DNA of 64,000 nucleotides from Lachnospiraceae bacterium UBA5895 (lineage in GTDB: Bacteria > Bacillota > Clostridia > Lachnospirales > Lachnospiraceae): NCBI GenBank assembly GCA_002431915.1, contig DJEP01000103.1, forward strand, positions 1 to 64,000, read 5' to 3'. Shown piece after piece: positions 53,122 to 62,362 of the stretch (its first letter is position 1; every line of letters begins with the position of its first letter). The notes beneath the pieces were generated by a model. That model ran no database searches and was not told the origin of the DNA. It saw only the letters and a program-made list of their open reading frames with translations. The translations under genes were made by a program, and so were the position numbers.

Positions 53122-53191
53122 ACACACACCCACTTTCTGCTGAACTTGATAACTAGCATTTTTTGTAGTTTCATTATACGTGATATTTAAC

Positions 53192-53219
53192 AAAAAATCA
53201 ACTAATTATCAGATTTTTT
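53192..53219 (-). terminator. Probable terminator after sdaAA
   Basis: The AT-rich stem AAAAAATC / GATTTTTT with a 12-nt loop ends in Ts on the minus strand, 9 bp past the sdaAA stop. Confidence 0.55.
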
Positions 53220-53228
53220 AGTCGCAAT

Positions 53229-54119
53229 TCAACAATTTTCATGTGATGCATGCATTTTTTCTGCTATTTTCATGCCTTCTTCCGTACGTGCCAGTCCACC
53301 CAGTGCTGTTTCCCGCAGGGAAGCGTCCATTTTATCTCCCACTTCCTTCATGGCATCCATGACCTGATCCGGAGGAATACGGCTTGTGATTCCCGCCATT
53401 GCCATATCTGCAGCAGACATGGCATTCACCGTGCCAATCACATTACGCTTCACACAGGGAACCTCCACCAGTCCCGCCACCGGATCGCACACCAGTCCCA
53501 GAAGATTCTTCATGGCCATCGCTGCTGCAGTGGCGATTTGTGTGCAATCACCGCCCTGGAGATATACCAGTGCTCCAGCTGCCATGGAACTGGCCGCTCC
53601 GATCTCCGCCTGGCATCCGCCCGCCGCTCCGCTGATGGAAGAACGGGTGGCTATGATCTGCCCGATTCCCGCCGCCACGTACATAGCTTTCAGGATTTTA
53701 TCGGTATCTTTGCACCGCTTCTGAAAATAAGGTACCAGCACGGCAGGCAATACTCCGCAGGCTCCCGCCGTAGGTGCCGCTACGATACGTTTCATGCAGG
53801 CATTGGATTCGCCCATCTGCAAAGCTCCCGCAATGCAGGTGTCCACATATTCCCCACACAGTGACTCGGTCCCGGCACTACGGGTATATTCCTCCATTCG
53901 TCTTCCGTCACCGCCCACCAGCCCGCTGGAAGAGTTCAGATTCCCTTCGTAAGTGGCTGCTGCAAGTAACATGGCATCCCAGGTGGCACGCATGTGTTCC
54001 ATACTGTCTTCCCAGGACACATTCCGCTCCGCCATATCGTCCTCTAAGATCACCTGCCAGAATTCCTTTTCTTCTGTATGACATTTCTGCAATACCTGCT
54101 CAAATGACTGATAAGACAT
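53229..54119 (-). CDS. sdaAA: L-serine dehydratase, iron-sulfur-dependent, alpha subunit
   Basis: Together with the beta subunit it deaminates L-serine to pyruvate and ammonia using a [4Fe-4S] cluster. The 296 residues include AAPTAGACGVLPAVLVPYF, AGGCQAEIGAASSMAAGALV and DPVAGLVEVPCVKRNVIGT, whose cysteines are the expected cluster ligands. The enzyme is typical of anaerobic Firmicutes. It follows sdaAB by 2 bp. Confidence 0.96.
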   Translation of the reverse strand: MSYQSFEQVLQKCHTEEKEFWQVILEDDMAERNVSWEDSMEHMRATWDAMLLAAATYEGNLNSSSGLVGGDGRRMEEYTRSAGTESLCGEYVDTCIAGALQMGESNACMKRIVAAPTAGACGVLPAVLVPYFQKRCKDTDKILKAMYVAAGIGQIIATRSSISGAAGGCQAEIGAASSMAAGALVYLQGGDCTQIATAAAMAMKNLLGLVCDPVAGLVEVPCVKRNVIGTVNAMSAADMAMAGITSRIPPDQVMDAMKEVGDKMDASLRETALGGLARTEEGMKIAEKMHASHENC

Positions 54120-54121
54120 GC

Positions 54122-54784
54122 TTAATCCTCCACATTGATGTATGTCACCTTAATGATGCCGTCCAACTGCTCCAGCCATTCCACGGAATCCTGCGGTACT
54201 TCCTGATCCGTCTCTATGACCATAACTGCATAACCACCTCTTTTATCCCGGTACAGCTGCAGGGTTGCAATATTGACATTTCTCTTCGCCAGCATGCTTG
54301 TCACCTGCGCCACATGTCCGGGTTGATCCACATTGTGTACAATCAGTGTGGGTTTTTCCGCGGAGAAATTCACTTCGATGCCGTCTAATTTTGCAATCAG
54401 GATCCGCCCGCCGCCGATGGATGCCGCCTGTACCTCAATTTTCCGTCCATGTTCCCCGGTGAGTCCGAGCACTGCTGTATTCGGATGGGCATCTTTTAGA
54501 GTAACCGTGGAAAAAGAAAACTCCATTCCAGCTTTTTTCGCCAGGGCAAAACTGTCGGGGATCCGGATATCATCCGGATGCATCCCAAGCAGTCCCGCAA
54601 TCAGTGCACGGTCTGTTCCGTGTCCGATTCCCGTGGTAGCAAAGGAACCATGCAGAAGGATATCCGACTTCACTACATGGTCCTGAAGTAATTTTCCTGA
54701 AATATAACCGATCCGGACAGCTCCTGCAGTATGGGAACTGCTGGGTCCGACCATCACGGGTCCTAAAATGTCAAACAGATTCAT
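54122..54784 (-). CDS. sdaAB: L-serine dehydratase, iron-sulfur-dependent, beta subunit
   Basis: The 220-residue subunit has the N-terminal dehydratase part (FDILGPVMVGPSSSHTAGAVR, about residues 1-140) and a C-terminal ACT domain (LIVHNVDQPGHVAQVTSMLA, about 148-220) that in related enzymes binds L-serine. I place the start at 54784, where GAGG stands 5 nt upstream, not at the in-frame codon at 54802. Confidence 0.95.
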   Translation of the reverse strand: MNLFDILGPVMVGPSSSHTAGAVRIGYISGKLLQDHVVKSDILLHGSFATTGIGHGTDRALIAGLLGMHPDDIRIPDSFALAKKAGMEFSFSTVTLKDAHPNTAVLGLTGEHGRKIEVQAASIGGGRILIAKLDGIEVNFSAEKPTLIVHNVDQPGHVAQVTSMLAKRNVNIATLQLYRDKRGGYAVMVIETDQEVPQDSVEWLEQLDGIIKVTYINVED

Positions 54785-54798
54785 AAACGCCTCATTTC

Positions 54799-55710
54799 TC
54801 ACACCAATACTGTCAGAAGATGTTCAAAATATTCCGGCAGAGGTGCGTCGATCTCCAGATATTCTCCAGTCGTAGGATGTATAAATCCCAATGTCTTGGC
54901 ATGTAAGGTCTGTCCCTGTAACTTAAAAGGGCTCTTCCGGTTGGAATACACCTCATCTCCCAAAAGCGGATGTCCGATACTTGCCATATGTACACGAATC
55001 TGATGGGTCCTCCCGGTCTCTAATACGCACTCTATATAAGTATATCCCTGAAATCTCTGCAATACCCGGTAATGAGTCACTGCACGTTTTCCGTTCTGAT
55101 GATTAATTGCCATCTTCTTCCGGTCATTCGGGTGCCTTCCGATGGGCTGGTCGATGGTGCCTTCCTCCTGCTTCAGTTCTCCGAAGCAGATGGCCAGATA
55201 TCGTCTGTTGATGGAATGCTCTTTTAACTGCTCCGCAATACATCTGTGTGCCTTATCATTTTTGCAGGCAATGACAGAGCCGGTAGTATCTCTGTCGATA
55301 CGGTGGACAATTCCGGGGCGCAGCACCCCGTTGATCCCGGACAGTTCGCTCCCGCAATGATACATCAATGCGTTCACCAGTGTTCCGCTATAATGACCGG
55401 CTGCGGGATGTACCACCATCCCCTTTGGCTTATTCACCACAATCAGATCCGCATCCTCATACAGAATGTCTAACGGAATGTTCTCCGGCTCAATATCCGG
55501 CTCTACAGACTCCGGAACGGAAAATACCACCTCATCATCACTTTTGACACGATAGCTTCCCTTCACAGGTTTACCGTTTACCAGAACATTGCCTTCCTTG
55601 ATCAGTTTTTGAATAAACGAACGGGACAAATTCTCCACTAGCAGGCTCATGCATTTGTCGATCCGCTCGTCCTCCATTTCTTCTGTTATCTGAAATCGGA
55701 GTTCCTCCAT
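54799..55710 (-). CDS. RluD-like pseudouridine synthase (RluA family)
   Basis: The 303-residue protein has an S4 domain (RIDKCMSLLVENLSRSFIQKLIKEG) and the catalytic motif HRIDRDTTGSVIACKN near residue 137, followed by RTHQIRVHMASIGHPLLGDEVY. It lies directly downstream of lspA (11 bp), the classic lspA-rluD/ylyB pair, so it is probably the YlyB/RluD orthologue acting on 23S rRNA. The exact uridines are not determined. Confidence 0.92.
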   Translation of the reverse strand: MEELRFQITEEMEDERIDKCMSLLVENLSRSFIQKLIKEGNVLVNGKPVKGSYRVKSDDEVVFSVPESVEPDIEPENIPLDILYEDADLIVVNKPKGMVVHPAAGHYSGTLVNALMYHCGSELSGINGVLRPGIVHRIDRDTTGSVIACKNDKAHRCIAEQLKEHSINRRYLAICFGELKQEEGTIDQPIGRHPNDRKKMAINHQNGKRAVTHYRVLQRFQGYTYIECVLETGRTHQIRVHMASIGHPLLGDEVYSNRKSPFKLQGQTLHAKTLGFIHPTTGEYLEIDAPLPEYFEHLLTVLV

Positions 55711-55721
55711 TGTTCTCTCTC

Positions 55722-56258
55722 CTATTTCATCTCCCGATAACGGTTCTGCTTAAAATTAAGGAACTCCAGATCCTTTTCCTTATAGACGAACAAAAACAGA
55801 ATAAACAGACCAATCGTAGCGACTACCACATAAATATCCGCTACATTAAAAATCGGGTAATTGATCAATACAAACGAAATAAAATCCACCACATAATCCA
55901 GTCGGAATCTGTCGATCATATTCCCGATGCCACCGGCAATGATCACCGCAAGCAGAATATGAACGATACGGAATTTCTTCTGTTCGGGAAGCTTGAACAG
56001 AAAAAACAAAAGCACTGCCAGGAATACGATTCCCACGAACAGAATAAACACTTTCTGATTCTGCAGCATTCCGAAAGCAGACCCTCTGTTCTCCAGATAC
56101 TGCAGTTCCAGTACACCGTCAATGAGCACATAGGGTGCCTTTCCTTTAAGATGTACAACAGCCAGGTGCTTTGTGAACTGATCGAACACCAAAAGTACCG
56201 CAGCGATCAGCGCATCTATAAGCAACATAATAATACGACTCTTTTTTTCTTTATTCAT
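55722..56258 (-). CDS. lspA: Lipoprotein signal peptidase (signal peptidase II)
   Basis: LspA cleaves signal peptides of prolipoproteins in the membrane. The 178 residues have four transmembrane helices. The catalytic aspartates are Asp125 in DYVVDFISF and Asp141 in FNVADIYV, and ENRGSAFG and GGIGNMIDR are conserved. The ATG at 56258 follows GAGG at 6 nt and overlaps the aroB end by 8 bp; longer in-frame starts would lie further inside aroB. Lipoproteins in this window (LivJ, DacF, the 34590 product) are likely substrates. Confidence 0.95.
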   Translation of the reverse strand: MNKEKKSRIIMLLIDALIAAVLLVFDQFTKHLAVVHLKGKAPYVLIDGVLELQYLENRGSAFGMLQNQKVFILFVGIVFLAVLLFFLFKLPEQKKFRIVHILLAVIIAGGIGNMIDRFRLDYVVDFISFVLINYPIFNVADIYVVVATIGLFILFLFVYKEKDLEFLNFKQNRYREMK

Positions 56259-57360
56259 GGGCATCCTCTTCACTAAAATTGATTTCTTTGATTGCAGCCA
56301 GAATCTCATCATCTGTCACAGTTCTGTCAATGACTGCCTTACCGATCTTTTTAAGCAGAATGAATTTAATCGTACCCGCTTCCATTTTTTTATCGGATTT
56401 CGTAAGCTTCAAAATCTCCTTCGGATCAATATCGTCCACGGAGATCGGCAGGTAAAAAGGTACGAACATATCGCGGATCTCATAGAATTCTTCCATGCTG
56501 AGCATTTCCTTTTTCCAGGAAATATATGCCGCTGCCACCGTACCCAGGGCAACACATTCGCCGTGATACAGCTCAAAATTCTTGTATTTTTCAATGGCAT
56601 GTCCGATGGTATGTCCCAGATTCAGAAGAGTCCGGTCTCCCTGTTCGGTAGGATCCTTCTCTACAACCATTTTCTTGATGGAGCAGGTACGCATAACCAT
56701 CTCTTCCAAAGTCGCAGGCTCTCTCTCACAGATCTCATACATGTTCTCGATCAGCCACTCATAAAACGATGCATCCTTGATCAGTGCGGACTTCATAACT
56801 TCTGCAAAACCGGAATAAAACTGTCTCTCTTCCAGTGTCTTAAGTGCTGACAGGTTCATATATACCAGTCTTGGCATTTTAAAAGCGCCAACCATATTCT
56901 TATAGCTGTCAAAATCCACGCCGGTCTTGCCGCCGATGGAACTGTCCACCTGTGCCAGCAAAGTAGTCGGAATCTGTACGAAATCAATGCCTCTTAAATA
57001 CGTTGCCGCAATAAAACCGGTCAGATCGCCGGTCACACCGCCGCCGAATGCCAGCAGCATATCCTTTCTGTCAAAGCCCTCTTCGATCAGATAACGATAT
57101 ACATCCTTTACCGTCTCCAGATTTTTATTTTCCTCTCCGGCAGGGAATGCATATTTTACGATTTTACGGCATTTTCCTTCCAAAAGTTCTGCAACCTGCG
57201 CTCCGTACAGTTCATCCACTCCAGAGTCTGTGACAATGCATAATTTCTTCTCAGCAGCGCCCAGTTCCTCCAGTTCTTCCCATAAGCCGTCAAAGGACTG
57301 CTGAAATACAATATCATAACAAGGCTTTTTGTTATAAAGCACCGGTAATCTCTGTGCCAT
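56251..57360 (-). CDS. aroB: 3-dehydroquinate synthase
   Basis: AroB converts DAHP to 3-dehydroquinate in the shikimate pathway, using NAD and a divalent metal. The 369 residues show GGGVTGDLTGFIAATYLRG, the IPTTLLAQVDSSIGGKTGVDF loop and the metal ligand motif NLGHTIGHAIEKY. No other shikimate gene is in the window. It overlaps lspA by 8 bp. Confidence 0.97.
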   Translation of the reverse strand: MAQRLPVLYNKKPCYDIVFQQSFDGLWEELEELGAAEKKLCIVTDSGVDELYGAQVAELLEGKCRKIVKYAFPAGEENKNLETVKDVYRYLIEEGFDRKDMLLAFGGGVTGDLTGFIAATYLRGIDFVQIPTTLLAQVDSSIGGKTGVDFDSYKNMVGAFKMPRLVYMNLSALKTLEERQFYSGFAEVMKSALIKDASFYEWLIENMYEICEREPATLEEMVMRTCSIKKMVVEKDPTEQGDRTLLNLGHTIGHAIEKYKNFELYHGECVALGTVAAAYISWKKEMLSMEEFYEIRDMFVPFYLPISVDDIDPKEILKLTKSDKKMEAGTIKFILLKKIGKAVIDRTVTDDEILAAIKEINFSEEDAHE

Positions 57361-57417
57361 GTTTTCATCCTCCGGTTTGATTCCAAACCACTCTTTCTTA
57401 ATTTTATTCTTTTTCTT

Positions 57418-57451
57418 TTAAAAAACTTCCTACAGCCCGCTGCAGGAAGTT
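57418..57451 (-). terminator. Terminator after sepF
   Basis: The stem AACTTCCTGCAG / CTGTAGGAAGTT (minus strand, one G-U pair) has a 4-nt loop and is followed by a T-run, 17 bp after the sepF stop. It separates the division cluster from aroB. Confidence 0.9.
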
Positions 57452-57467
57452 ATCTGTTTATGACATT

Positions 57468-58004
57468 TTATGACATTCCGTTGTTAATAGGCATTTCAAA
57501 GGATCCGGCACCGCCGAAAATATCCTGGAAATCACCGGAGATATCTACACTTGCCGGTGTAATAATAAATATGTAATGCGATATTTTCTGTAAATTACCT
57601 GAGATGGCAAAACAGGATCCGGAAGTGAAATCGATGATTCTCTGTGCGATGTCCACATCCAGTCCTTCCAGGTTCAATACCACTGTCCGGTTCGCCAGAA
57701 GTGTCTCGGTGATCTCCCGTGCATCCTCTACGGAAGTCGGCTTGATCACACAGACCTCCATGCCGGTTCCGGGCATTTTCTTGGTAACAGTACGGTGAAT
57801 CGGTGTGACTTTGGGCTGTGAAGAACGTTTCCCCTTATCATCCGGATCATCCTCTTCCTGTGCCTGCTGTCTGCTCTTGGCAGGACCGAACTTTTTCACA
57901 GGTTCTACTTCTTCCTCATCATCCAGATAATCGTCATCATAGAAACCTTCATCTTCGTCATCATTCAGTTTCATATAATTCAGGAACTTATCCATTACAC
58001 CCAT
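57468..58004 (-). CDS. sepF: Cell division protein SepF
   Basis: SepF binds the FtsZ tail and membrane to align the septum. The 178 residues have the membrane-targeting amphipathic start (MDKFLNYMKL), a long acidic disordered linker (about 12-70) and the conserved core (about 78-168: CVIKPTSVEDAREITETLLANRTVVLNLEGL and GSCFAISGNLQKI). Its neighbour yggS gives the ylmE-ylmF order of Bacillus. Confidence 0.96.
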   Translation of the reverse strand: MGVMDKFLNYMKLNDDEDEGFYDDDYLDDEEEVEPVKKFGPAKSRQQAQEEDDPDDKGKRSSQPKVTPIHRTVTKKMPGTGMEVCVIKPTSVEDAREITETLLANRTVVLNLEGLDVDIAQRIIDFTSGSCFAISGNLQKISHYIFIITPASVDISGDFQDIFGGAGSFEMPINNGMS

Positions 58005-58045
58005 GCTTACGAGTCTCCTTTATTCATATCTTCTTAAAATTTTCT

Positions 58046-58768
58046 TTATATCGTCTTACTGTAATCCCGCTCTCCGAATATACCGGTTCCGACTCTGACG
58101 ATTGTAGCGCCTTCCTGTGCTGCCACTGTATAATCTCCCGTCATCCCCATGGAAAGAATGCTCATAGACACATTATCAATGTTTTTATTTCCGATGTCAA
58201 CAGCTAATTGCCGAAGTTCCTGAAAATATATCCTGTTTTCCTCCGGGTCTTCCACAAAAGGAGCAATCGTCATAAGTCCCTTAATATGTACACCGGGTAA
58301 AAACGAAATATCGCGAACCAGTTTTTCGGTTTCTTCTGTGGTGGTACCGAACTTGCTCTCTTCCTGTGCCACATTGACTTCAATCAGAATATTGACTTTC
58401 ACCTGCTTCTTCACAGCTTCCCGGCTGATCTCCTCCGCCAATCTGAGACTGTCCACGCTGTGGATCAGGTAGACCTTATCTACGATATATTTTACTTTAT
58501 TGCGCTGTAAGTGTCCAATCAGATGCCATCTGATATCCGAAGGCATCTGTGGTATCTTGTCCACCAGTTCCTGTACCTTATTCTCTCCGAAGTCCCTGGC
58601 ACCCGCATGGTAGACATCCATAAGCATGTCCACCGGTTTTGTCTTGCTCACCGCCAGCAGCGTAACTTCCTCCTGGGATCTGCCTGCCTGTTCACAGGCT
58701 TTTTTGATATTTTCCTTTACGGCATTATAATTTTCCGCCAGTCTTTTGCTCTGCTCTGTCATCTGCAT
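58046..58768 (-). CDS. YggS family pyridoxal phosphate homeostasis protein
   Basis: This PLP-binding protein of the alanine-racemase fold maintains vitamin B6 pools and has no known catalytic activity. The 240 residues contain the PLP lysine in LLAVSKTKPVDML near residue 39, FGENKVQELVDKIPQ, WHLIGHLQRNKVKYI and the phosphate-binding SMGMTGDYTVAAQEGATIVRVGTGIFG. ATGs at 58768 and 58762 are both possible. The longer in-frame extension would overlap the upstream gene and has no start signal. Confidence 0.93.
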   Translation of the reverse strand: MQMTEQSKRLAENYNAVKENIKKACEQAGRSQEEVTLLAVSKTKPVDMLMDVYHAGARDFGENKVQELVDKIPQMPSDIRWHLIGHLQRNKVKYIVDKVYLIHSVDSLRLAEEISREAVKKQVKVNILIEVNVAQEESKFGTTTEETEKLVRDISFLPGVHIKGLMTIAPFVEDPEENRIYFQELRQLAVDIGNKNIDNVSMSILSMGMTGDYTVAAQEGATIVRVGTGIFGERDYSKTI

Positions 58769-58799
58769 TTGAAATATCCGCCGTCCTTTCCCGTTTATA

Positions 58800-60356
58800 T
58801 TATCCCTCCGGCACCGGACTGCTCTCCGGGATCGTGTCACCGCTGACCGTATCCTCCGGCTGTGTATCTTCCGGCACAGTCTCCTCCGGTGTGGGCTCTA
58901 TGGCAGCTGCCGTGGTATCCGTCTTGTTCGTATCGGTCTTCTTCACATTGGTAATGATCTGGTCATCCGATACCGCGGATCCATCCAGCACAATATAATC
59001 ATATACGTTCAGACCATAGGTCGTATTCGCCTTTACAATAGAGTATTCATCGTTCTGATACAGGATGTTGATCTGCTTGAAATCCGCATATCCTTTATTT
59101 ACATTATACACACCGATCAGCGTGGCACGCTTGCTTACCGTGTAGGTATCCTGGCTGTCCGTCTTGTACAGGACATCTCCCGTCTTAAGCACGGAAGTAT
59201 CCATGTAATACACGCCTTCCGTCTCATCATAGCTGTAGGCATCAGTCTCCACGAATTCACTGGATATATTCCCATTCTCCAGATAGCACTGTCTTATGAC
59301 GCCCTGGGTTCCGGCATTTTCATCCGTCGTAACAAAGTCTTCATCGATCAGGAAAAATTCCTTCTCCACGATAGAGGAATTCGGAATCTTCAATCCCGTC
59401 TCATCGTTTAAAATCAACTCGATGTCCAGGAAACGATCGGATACAAATGTCACCATAGAATTGGTAAATGTAAGAGACAGGAAAGTGTTCCCGTCGCTTC
59501 CGGTGAACAGTTTTGTCTGCCCCCAGGATTCATACTGGTTCTTCAGGAAACGGACCTTTACATAATCTTCCTGCTGGATCTGGGCACCGCGCTCCGCATC
59601 TATAGGAATCACAACGGACCAGTTCTCATCCGTGGACAGTTTATATACCGGGTCTCCTACCGCCATCAGTTCGTTACCCAGCATCTGCTTTTTCTCATAA
59701 TCTTTGTTGTCAAATACCGCTTCTGTCACCGCATCCACGGTCAGATTTTCATATCCGTCTGTCCAGTATGCCACGATTCCCGTCTCAGGGGCGTAACAGA
59801 AGTTCACGATATTGGCGGCTGAACTGCCGTTTTCGTTTTCAATACTCTGCAGCATATTGACATTTGCCAGCTTCAGTACTGTATTTTTCAACGAATATTT
59901 GAAATCATAGGTATTCTCGTAGTTCCTGTCATCATACCCATGCATAAAATTCACGATCTCATTTCGAAATTCCGAAAGTTCCTGATTGCTCAGAGTGTTC
60001 TCTCCAAGACTGGCATCTTCCAGTTCCTGGCTTAATCTTCCGGTCTCATCTACAATATATACCGTATCTCCTTTGGCGACACGTTCGCCCTCTCTTGCAT
60101 AAAAATTTACATATCCCGCTGTATCGGTGTTCACAACACTCTCACTGCGGATGGCAATTCCCCGGTAAATATTGTTTGTAGCCAGGGATCCTTCCGTTAC
60201 TTCATAACGGACAATATGATCCGTCTGATAATACATGATCACACAGATGATCACATAGATAAAAATGGCGCCGAAGATCAGCATACCGATATTGAGGTTC
60301 AAAGGTTTTCTGTACTGTTTTACTTTATTGTTTTTAGATTTTCGTTGCTGTGCCAT
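58800..60356 (-). CDS. HlyD-like membrane-anchored protein in the sepF cluster, function unknown
   Basis: The 518-residue protein has a basic N-terminus, one transmembrane helix (about 24-46) and a large extracellular part. A biotinyl-lipoyl-like half near residue 80 (AGYVNFYAREGERVAKGDTVYIV) resembles HlyD/membrane-fusion adaptors, followed by a barrel-sandwich and beta-barrel region. A low-complexity tail (last about 45 residues) repeats PEDT/PEET with Thr and Ser. No ABC transporter or outer channel is nearby. It occupies the place of ylmD in the Bacillus yggS-sepF cluster. An envelope role at the division site is inference. The ATG at 60356 follows AGGAGG. Confidence 0.75.
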   Translation of the reverse strand: MAQQRKSKNNKVKQYRKPLNLNIGMLIFGAIFIYVIICVIMYYQTDHIVRYEVTEGSLATNNIYRGIAIRSESVVNTDTAGYVNFYAREGERVAKGDTVYIVDETGRLSQELEDASLGENTLSNQELSEFRNEIVNFMHGYDDRNYENTYDFKYSLKNTVLKLANVNMLQSIENENGSSAANIVNFCYAPETGIVAYWTDGYENLTVDAVTEAVFDNKDYEKKQMLGNELMAVGDPVYKLSTDENWSVVIPIDAERGAQIQQEDYVKVRFLKNQYESWGQTKLFTGSDGNTFLSLTFTNSMVTFVSDRFLDIELILNDETGLKIPNSSIVEKEFFLIDEDFVTTDENAGTQGVIRQCYLENGNISSEFVETDAYSYDETEGVYYMDTSVLKTGDVLYKTDSQDTYTVSKRATLIGVYNVNKGYADFKQINILYQNDEYSIVKANTTYGLNVYDYIVLDGSAVSDDQIITNVKKTDTNKTDTTAAAIEPTPEETVPEDTQPEDTVSGDTIPESSPVPEG

Positions 60357-60400
60357 ATGGAAAACCTCCTTTCCTCTGATTCTCTTATTCTCATACATTT

Positions 60401-60431
60401 GAGAAGCCCCGGTTGGCATCCGAGGCTTCTC
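60401..60431. other. Intergenic hairpin
   Basis: GAGAAGCCCC and GAGGCTTCTC pair over most of their length with a loop of about 11 nt, between the P-loop gene and the HlyD-like gene. No T-run follows on either strand, so it may be an RNA processing site or a weak attenuator. Confidence 0.5.
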
Positions 60432-60457
60432 ATACGTGAAAAATATAATACGTTTTC

Positions 60458-60877
60458 TTACAAAGATACGATGATCTTATCCTTAACGGACTCCGGCAAT
60501 TCGGATTCATCCATAGATACGCTGAGGATAAAATCTACCTGGAAGAAATCGCTCATTCTATCCAGCTTCTCAACCACTGCGGAAATATCCTTGCCTTCCA
60601 GTGCTGCGATCTTCAAAAAGCTGTCAAAATACATCTGCTCCAGATCATGATCCTGAGAAATGATACCACACACGAACCCCAAAAATTCGCTTTCATTCTC
60701 GATCATATAACGGGAAACGTCGATCAGACGCACCTTGTTGTTCAGTTCATACATGTGTTTTGTACTTTTGTCCAGATATACGATACTGCCCGCAATATCC
60801 TTTACCTCGCTGTTTACTTTGTCCAACAGCTGTTTGGTCTTGCCCTTACCCTTTTTGCCTACAATCAACTGAACCAT
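60458..60877 (-). CDS. Small P-loop NTPase-like protein, function unknown
   Basis: The 139-residue protein begins MVQLIVGKKGKGKTKQLLDK, a clear Walker A motif. A putative Walker B-like SIVYLDKS lies near residue 32 and a helical acidic C-terminus follows. It is too short for a full kinase or AAA module, and I recognise no named family; it seems a clostridial single-domain ATP-binding protein. It lies between dacF and the HlyD-like gene on the same strand and may share a role in the envelope or division cluster. Confidence 0.78.
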   Translation of the reverse strand: MVQLIVGKKGKGKTKQLLDKVNSEVKDIAGSIVYLDKSTKHMYELNNKVRLIDVSRYMIENESEFLGFVCGIISQDHDLEQMYFDSFLKIAALEGKDISAVVEKLDRMSDFFQVDFILSVSMDESELPESVKDKIIVSL

Positions 60878-60965
60878 TGGTGTAACCCTCCTGTCGTAAA
60901 ATTTATAGGAACTTCACGCAACCTATTTACTTTATTATAGTTTATATACCCTTAAAAAACAACAT

Positions 60966-61955
60966 CTATTTGTTGATTTGCTCCAGGAGTTGTACCATTT
61001 CCGGATACAGTACATCGCTCGCCGAAGAATTCAGTATTACGGAAATATACGGGGCTCCGCTCACATCCCGGGATAACAATATCAGACAGTGTCCTGCTGC
61101 ATTGGTGGTACCGGTCTTGCCTCCGATTACCGTAATATTCTCCGGTGCCTGAAAGTCTCCTCGCAGAAAACGGTTGGTATTATTCACGGTAAGCTCTTTT
61201 GTCTTGCCGTCCTTGTCATAATATGTAGTCTGATAGGATGTCATATGAATAATTTCATTGAAGGAATCATATTTGATTGCTTCGTTGAAAATCAGATACA
61301 GGTCATATGCTGTGGTGTAATGATTATCATCCGACAGACCATGAGGATTGGCAAAGCTGGTATTGGTCGCCCCAAGTCTTGTCGCTTCTTCGTTCATCAT
61401 CTCCACGAAATGATCCACGCTGCCTCCTACATTTTCAGCAATCAGCATAGCTGCATCATTGGCGGAATACATCAGAAGAATATGCAGTGCCTGATCCAGC
61501 GTCATGGTATCGCCGCTTTTCAGTCCGCACAGCTGTGCACCGGATTCTGTGATCTTAACGGAATCCGTGGCAGTAAATATCGTTTCCAGAGATGCATTTT
61601 TAAGTGCTACCAGTGCTGTCATCACCTTCGTCAGGCTGGCAGGATAGAGCCGCTCATAGGCGTTTTTGGAATACAGTACCTCTTTGTTATTCACATCAAG
61701 CAATACCGCAGCCGATGCCTGGGTCATATCCACGCTGCCGTCTCCGGTATTATCCCCGGTGACCACGCACAGATCCTGGGCAAATGTCGCAGCCTTGTCT
61801 TCTCCCGTTCCGGCAAGGACATTAAAACTGCTGACATTAGAATCCACATCATATGGAAATGCATAGGCAACATTGCCGCAGCCCGTCAGCACTATCATAC
61901 AAAGTACCGCCGAAATACAGGAAGTAATCATACGAAATTTATTTGTACATCTCAC
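60966..61955 (-). CDS. D-alanyl-D-alanine carboxypeptidase (DacF-type, lipoprotein)
   Basis: This low-molecular-weight penicillin-binding protein trims the terminal D-Ala of peptidoglycan stem peptides. The three active motifs are Ser107-x-x-Lys110 (PASLTKVM), Ser164-x-Asn166 (YSANDAAM) and Lys280-Thr-Gly ([13 protein letters not shown]). An N-terminal lipobox LTGC (Cys26) suggests lipid anchoring instead of the C-terminal amphipathic helix of typical DacA; the protein ends soon after the catalytic domain (329 residues). The start is a GTG at 61955, overlapping the mgsA end by 17 bp; an ATG at 61931 is an alternative. Confidence 0.92.
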   Translation of the reverse strand: MRCTNKFRMITSCISAVLCMIVLTGCGNVAYAFPYDVDSNVSSFNVLAGTGEDKAATFAQDLCVVTGDNTGDGSVDMTQASAAVLLDVNNKEVLYSKNAYERLYPASLTKVMTALVALKNASLETIFTATDSVKITESGAQLCGLKSGDTMTLDQALHILLMYSANDAAMLIAENVGGSVDHFVEMMNEEATRLGATNTSFANPHGLSDDNHYTTAYDLYLIFNEAIKYDSFNEIIHMTSYQTTYYDKDGKTKELTVNNTNRFLRGDFQAPENITVIGGKTGTTNAAGHCLILLSRDVSGAPYISVILNSSASDVLYPEMVQLLEQINK

Positions 61956-62334
61956 GCCACTCTAAATCTCCTCTGTCTAAGGACTTGATCAACAGTTCTG
62001 CACTGGCAAGATTCGTTGCCAGCGGGATATTATGCATATCACAGAGACGCATTACATTACTTACATCCGGTTCATGTGCCTTCGGTGCCAGCGGATCCCG
62101 CAGAAAGATTACCAGATCGATCTCATTGTGTTCGATTTGTGCACCAATCTGCTGCTCACCCCCCAGATGTCCTGCCAGATATTTGTGAACGTTAAGATTT
62201 GTAACCTCTTCGATCAGTCTTCCGGTGGTTCCGGTAGCGTACAATTCATTTTTGCTCAGGATTCCCCGATAAGCAATGCAGAAGTTCTGCATTAATTTCT
62301 TTTTGGCATCGTGTGCAATCAGTGCAATGTTCAT
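61939..62334 (-). CDS. mgsA: Methylglyoxal synthase (catalytic Asp replaced by Glu)
   Basis: MgsA converts dihydroxyacetone phosphate to methylglyoxal, a glycolytic bypass when phosphate is scarce. The 131 residues show [47 protein letters not shown] and [11 protein letters not shown]. The segment that reads GPMGGDQQ or GPLGGDQQ in E. coli and Bacillus reads GHLGGEQQ here. Glu60 stands where the catalytic Asp71 of the E. coli enzyme is, and His58 replaces Pro. Activity is therefore less certain than the identification. Confidence 0.9.
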   Translation of the reverse strand: MNIALIAHDAKKKLMQNFCIAYRGILSKNELYATGTTGRLIEEVTNLNVHKYLAGHLGGEQQIGAQIEHNEIDLVIFLRDPLAPKAHEPDVSNVMRLCDMHNIPLATNLASAELLIKSLDRGDLEWREMYK

Positions 62335-62362
62335 ACTCTATACCCCTTCTTCTCTTATATCT

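Noticed and set aside
61089..61988. 299-codon plus-strand frame opposite dacF
   Set aside because: The minus-strand product has all three penicillin-binding motifs and a lipobox. The antisense frame is rich in Cys, His and Ile as expected of a shadow.
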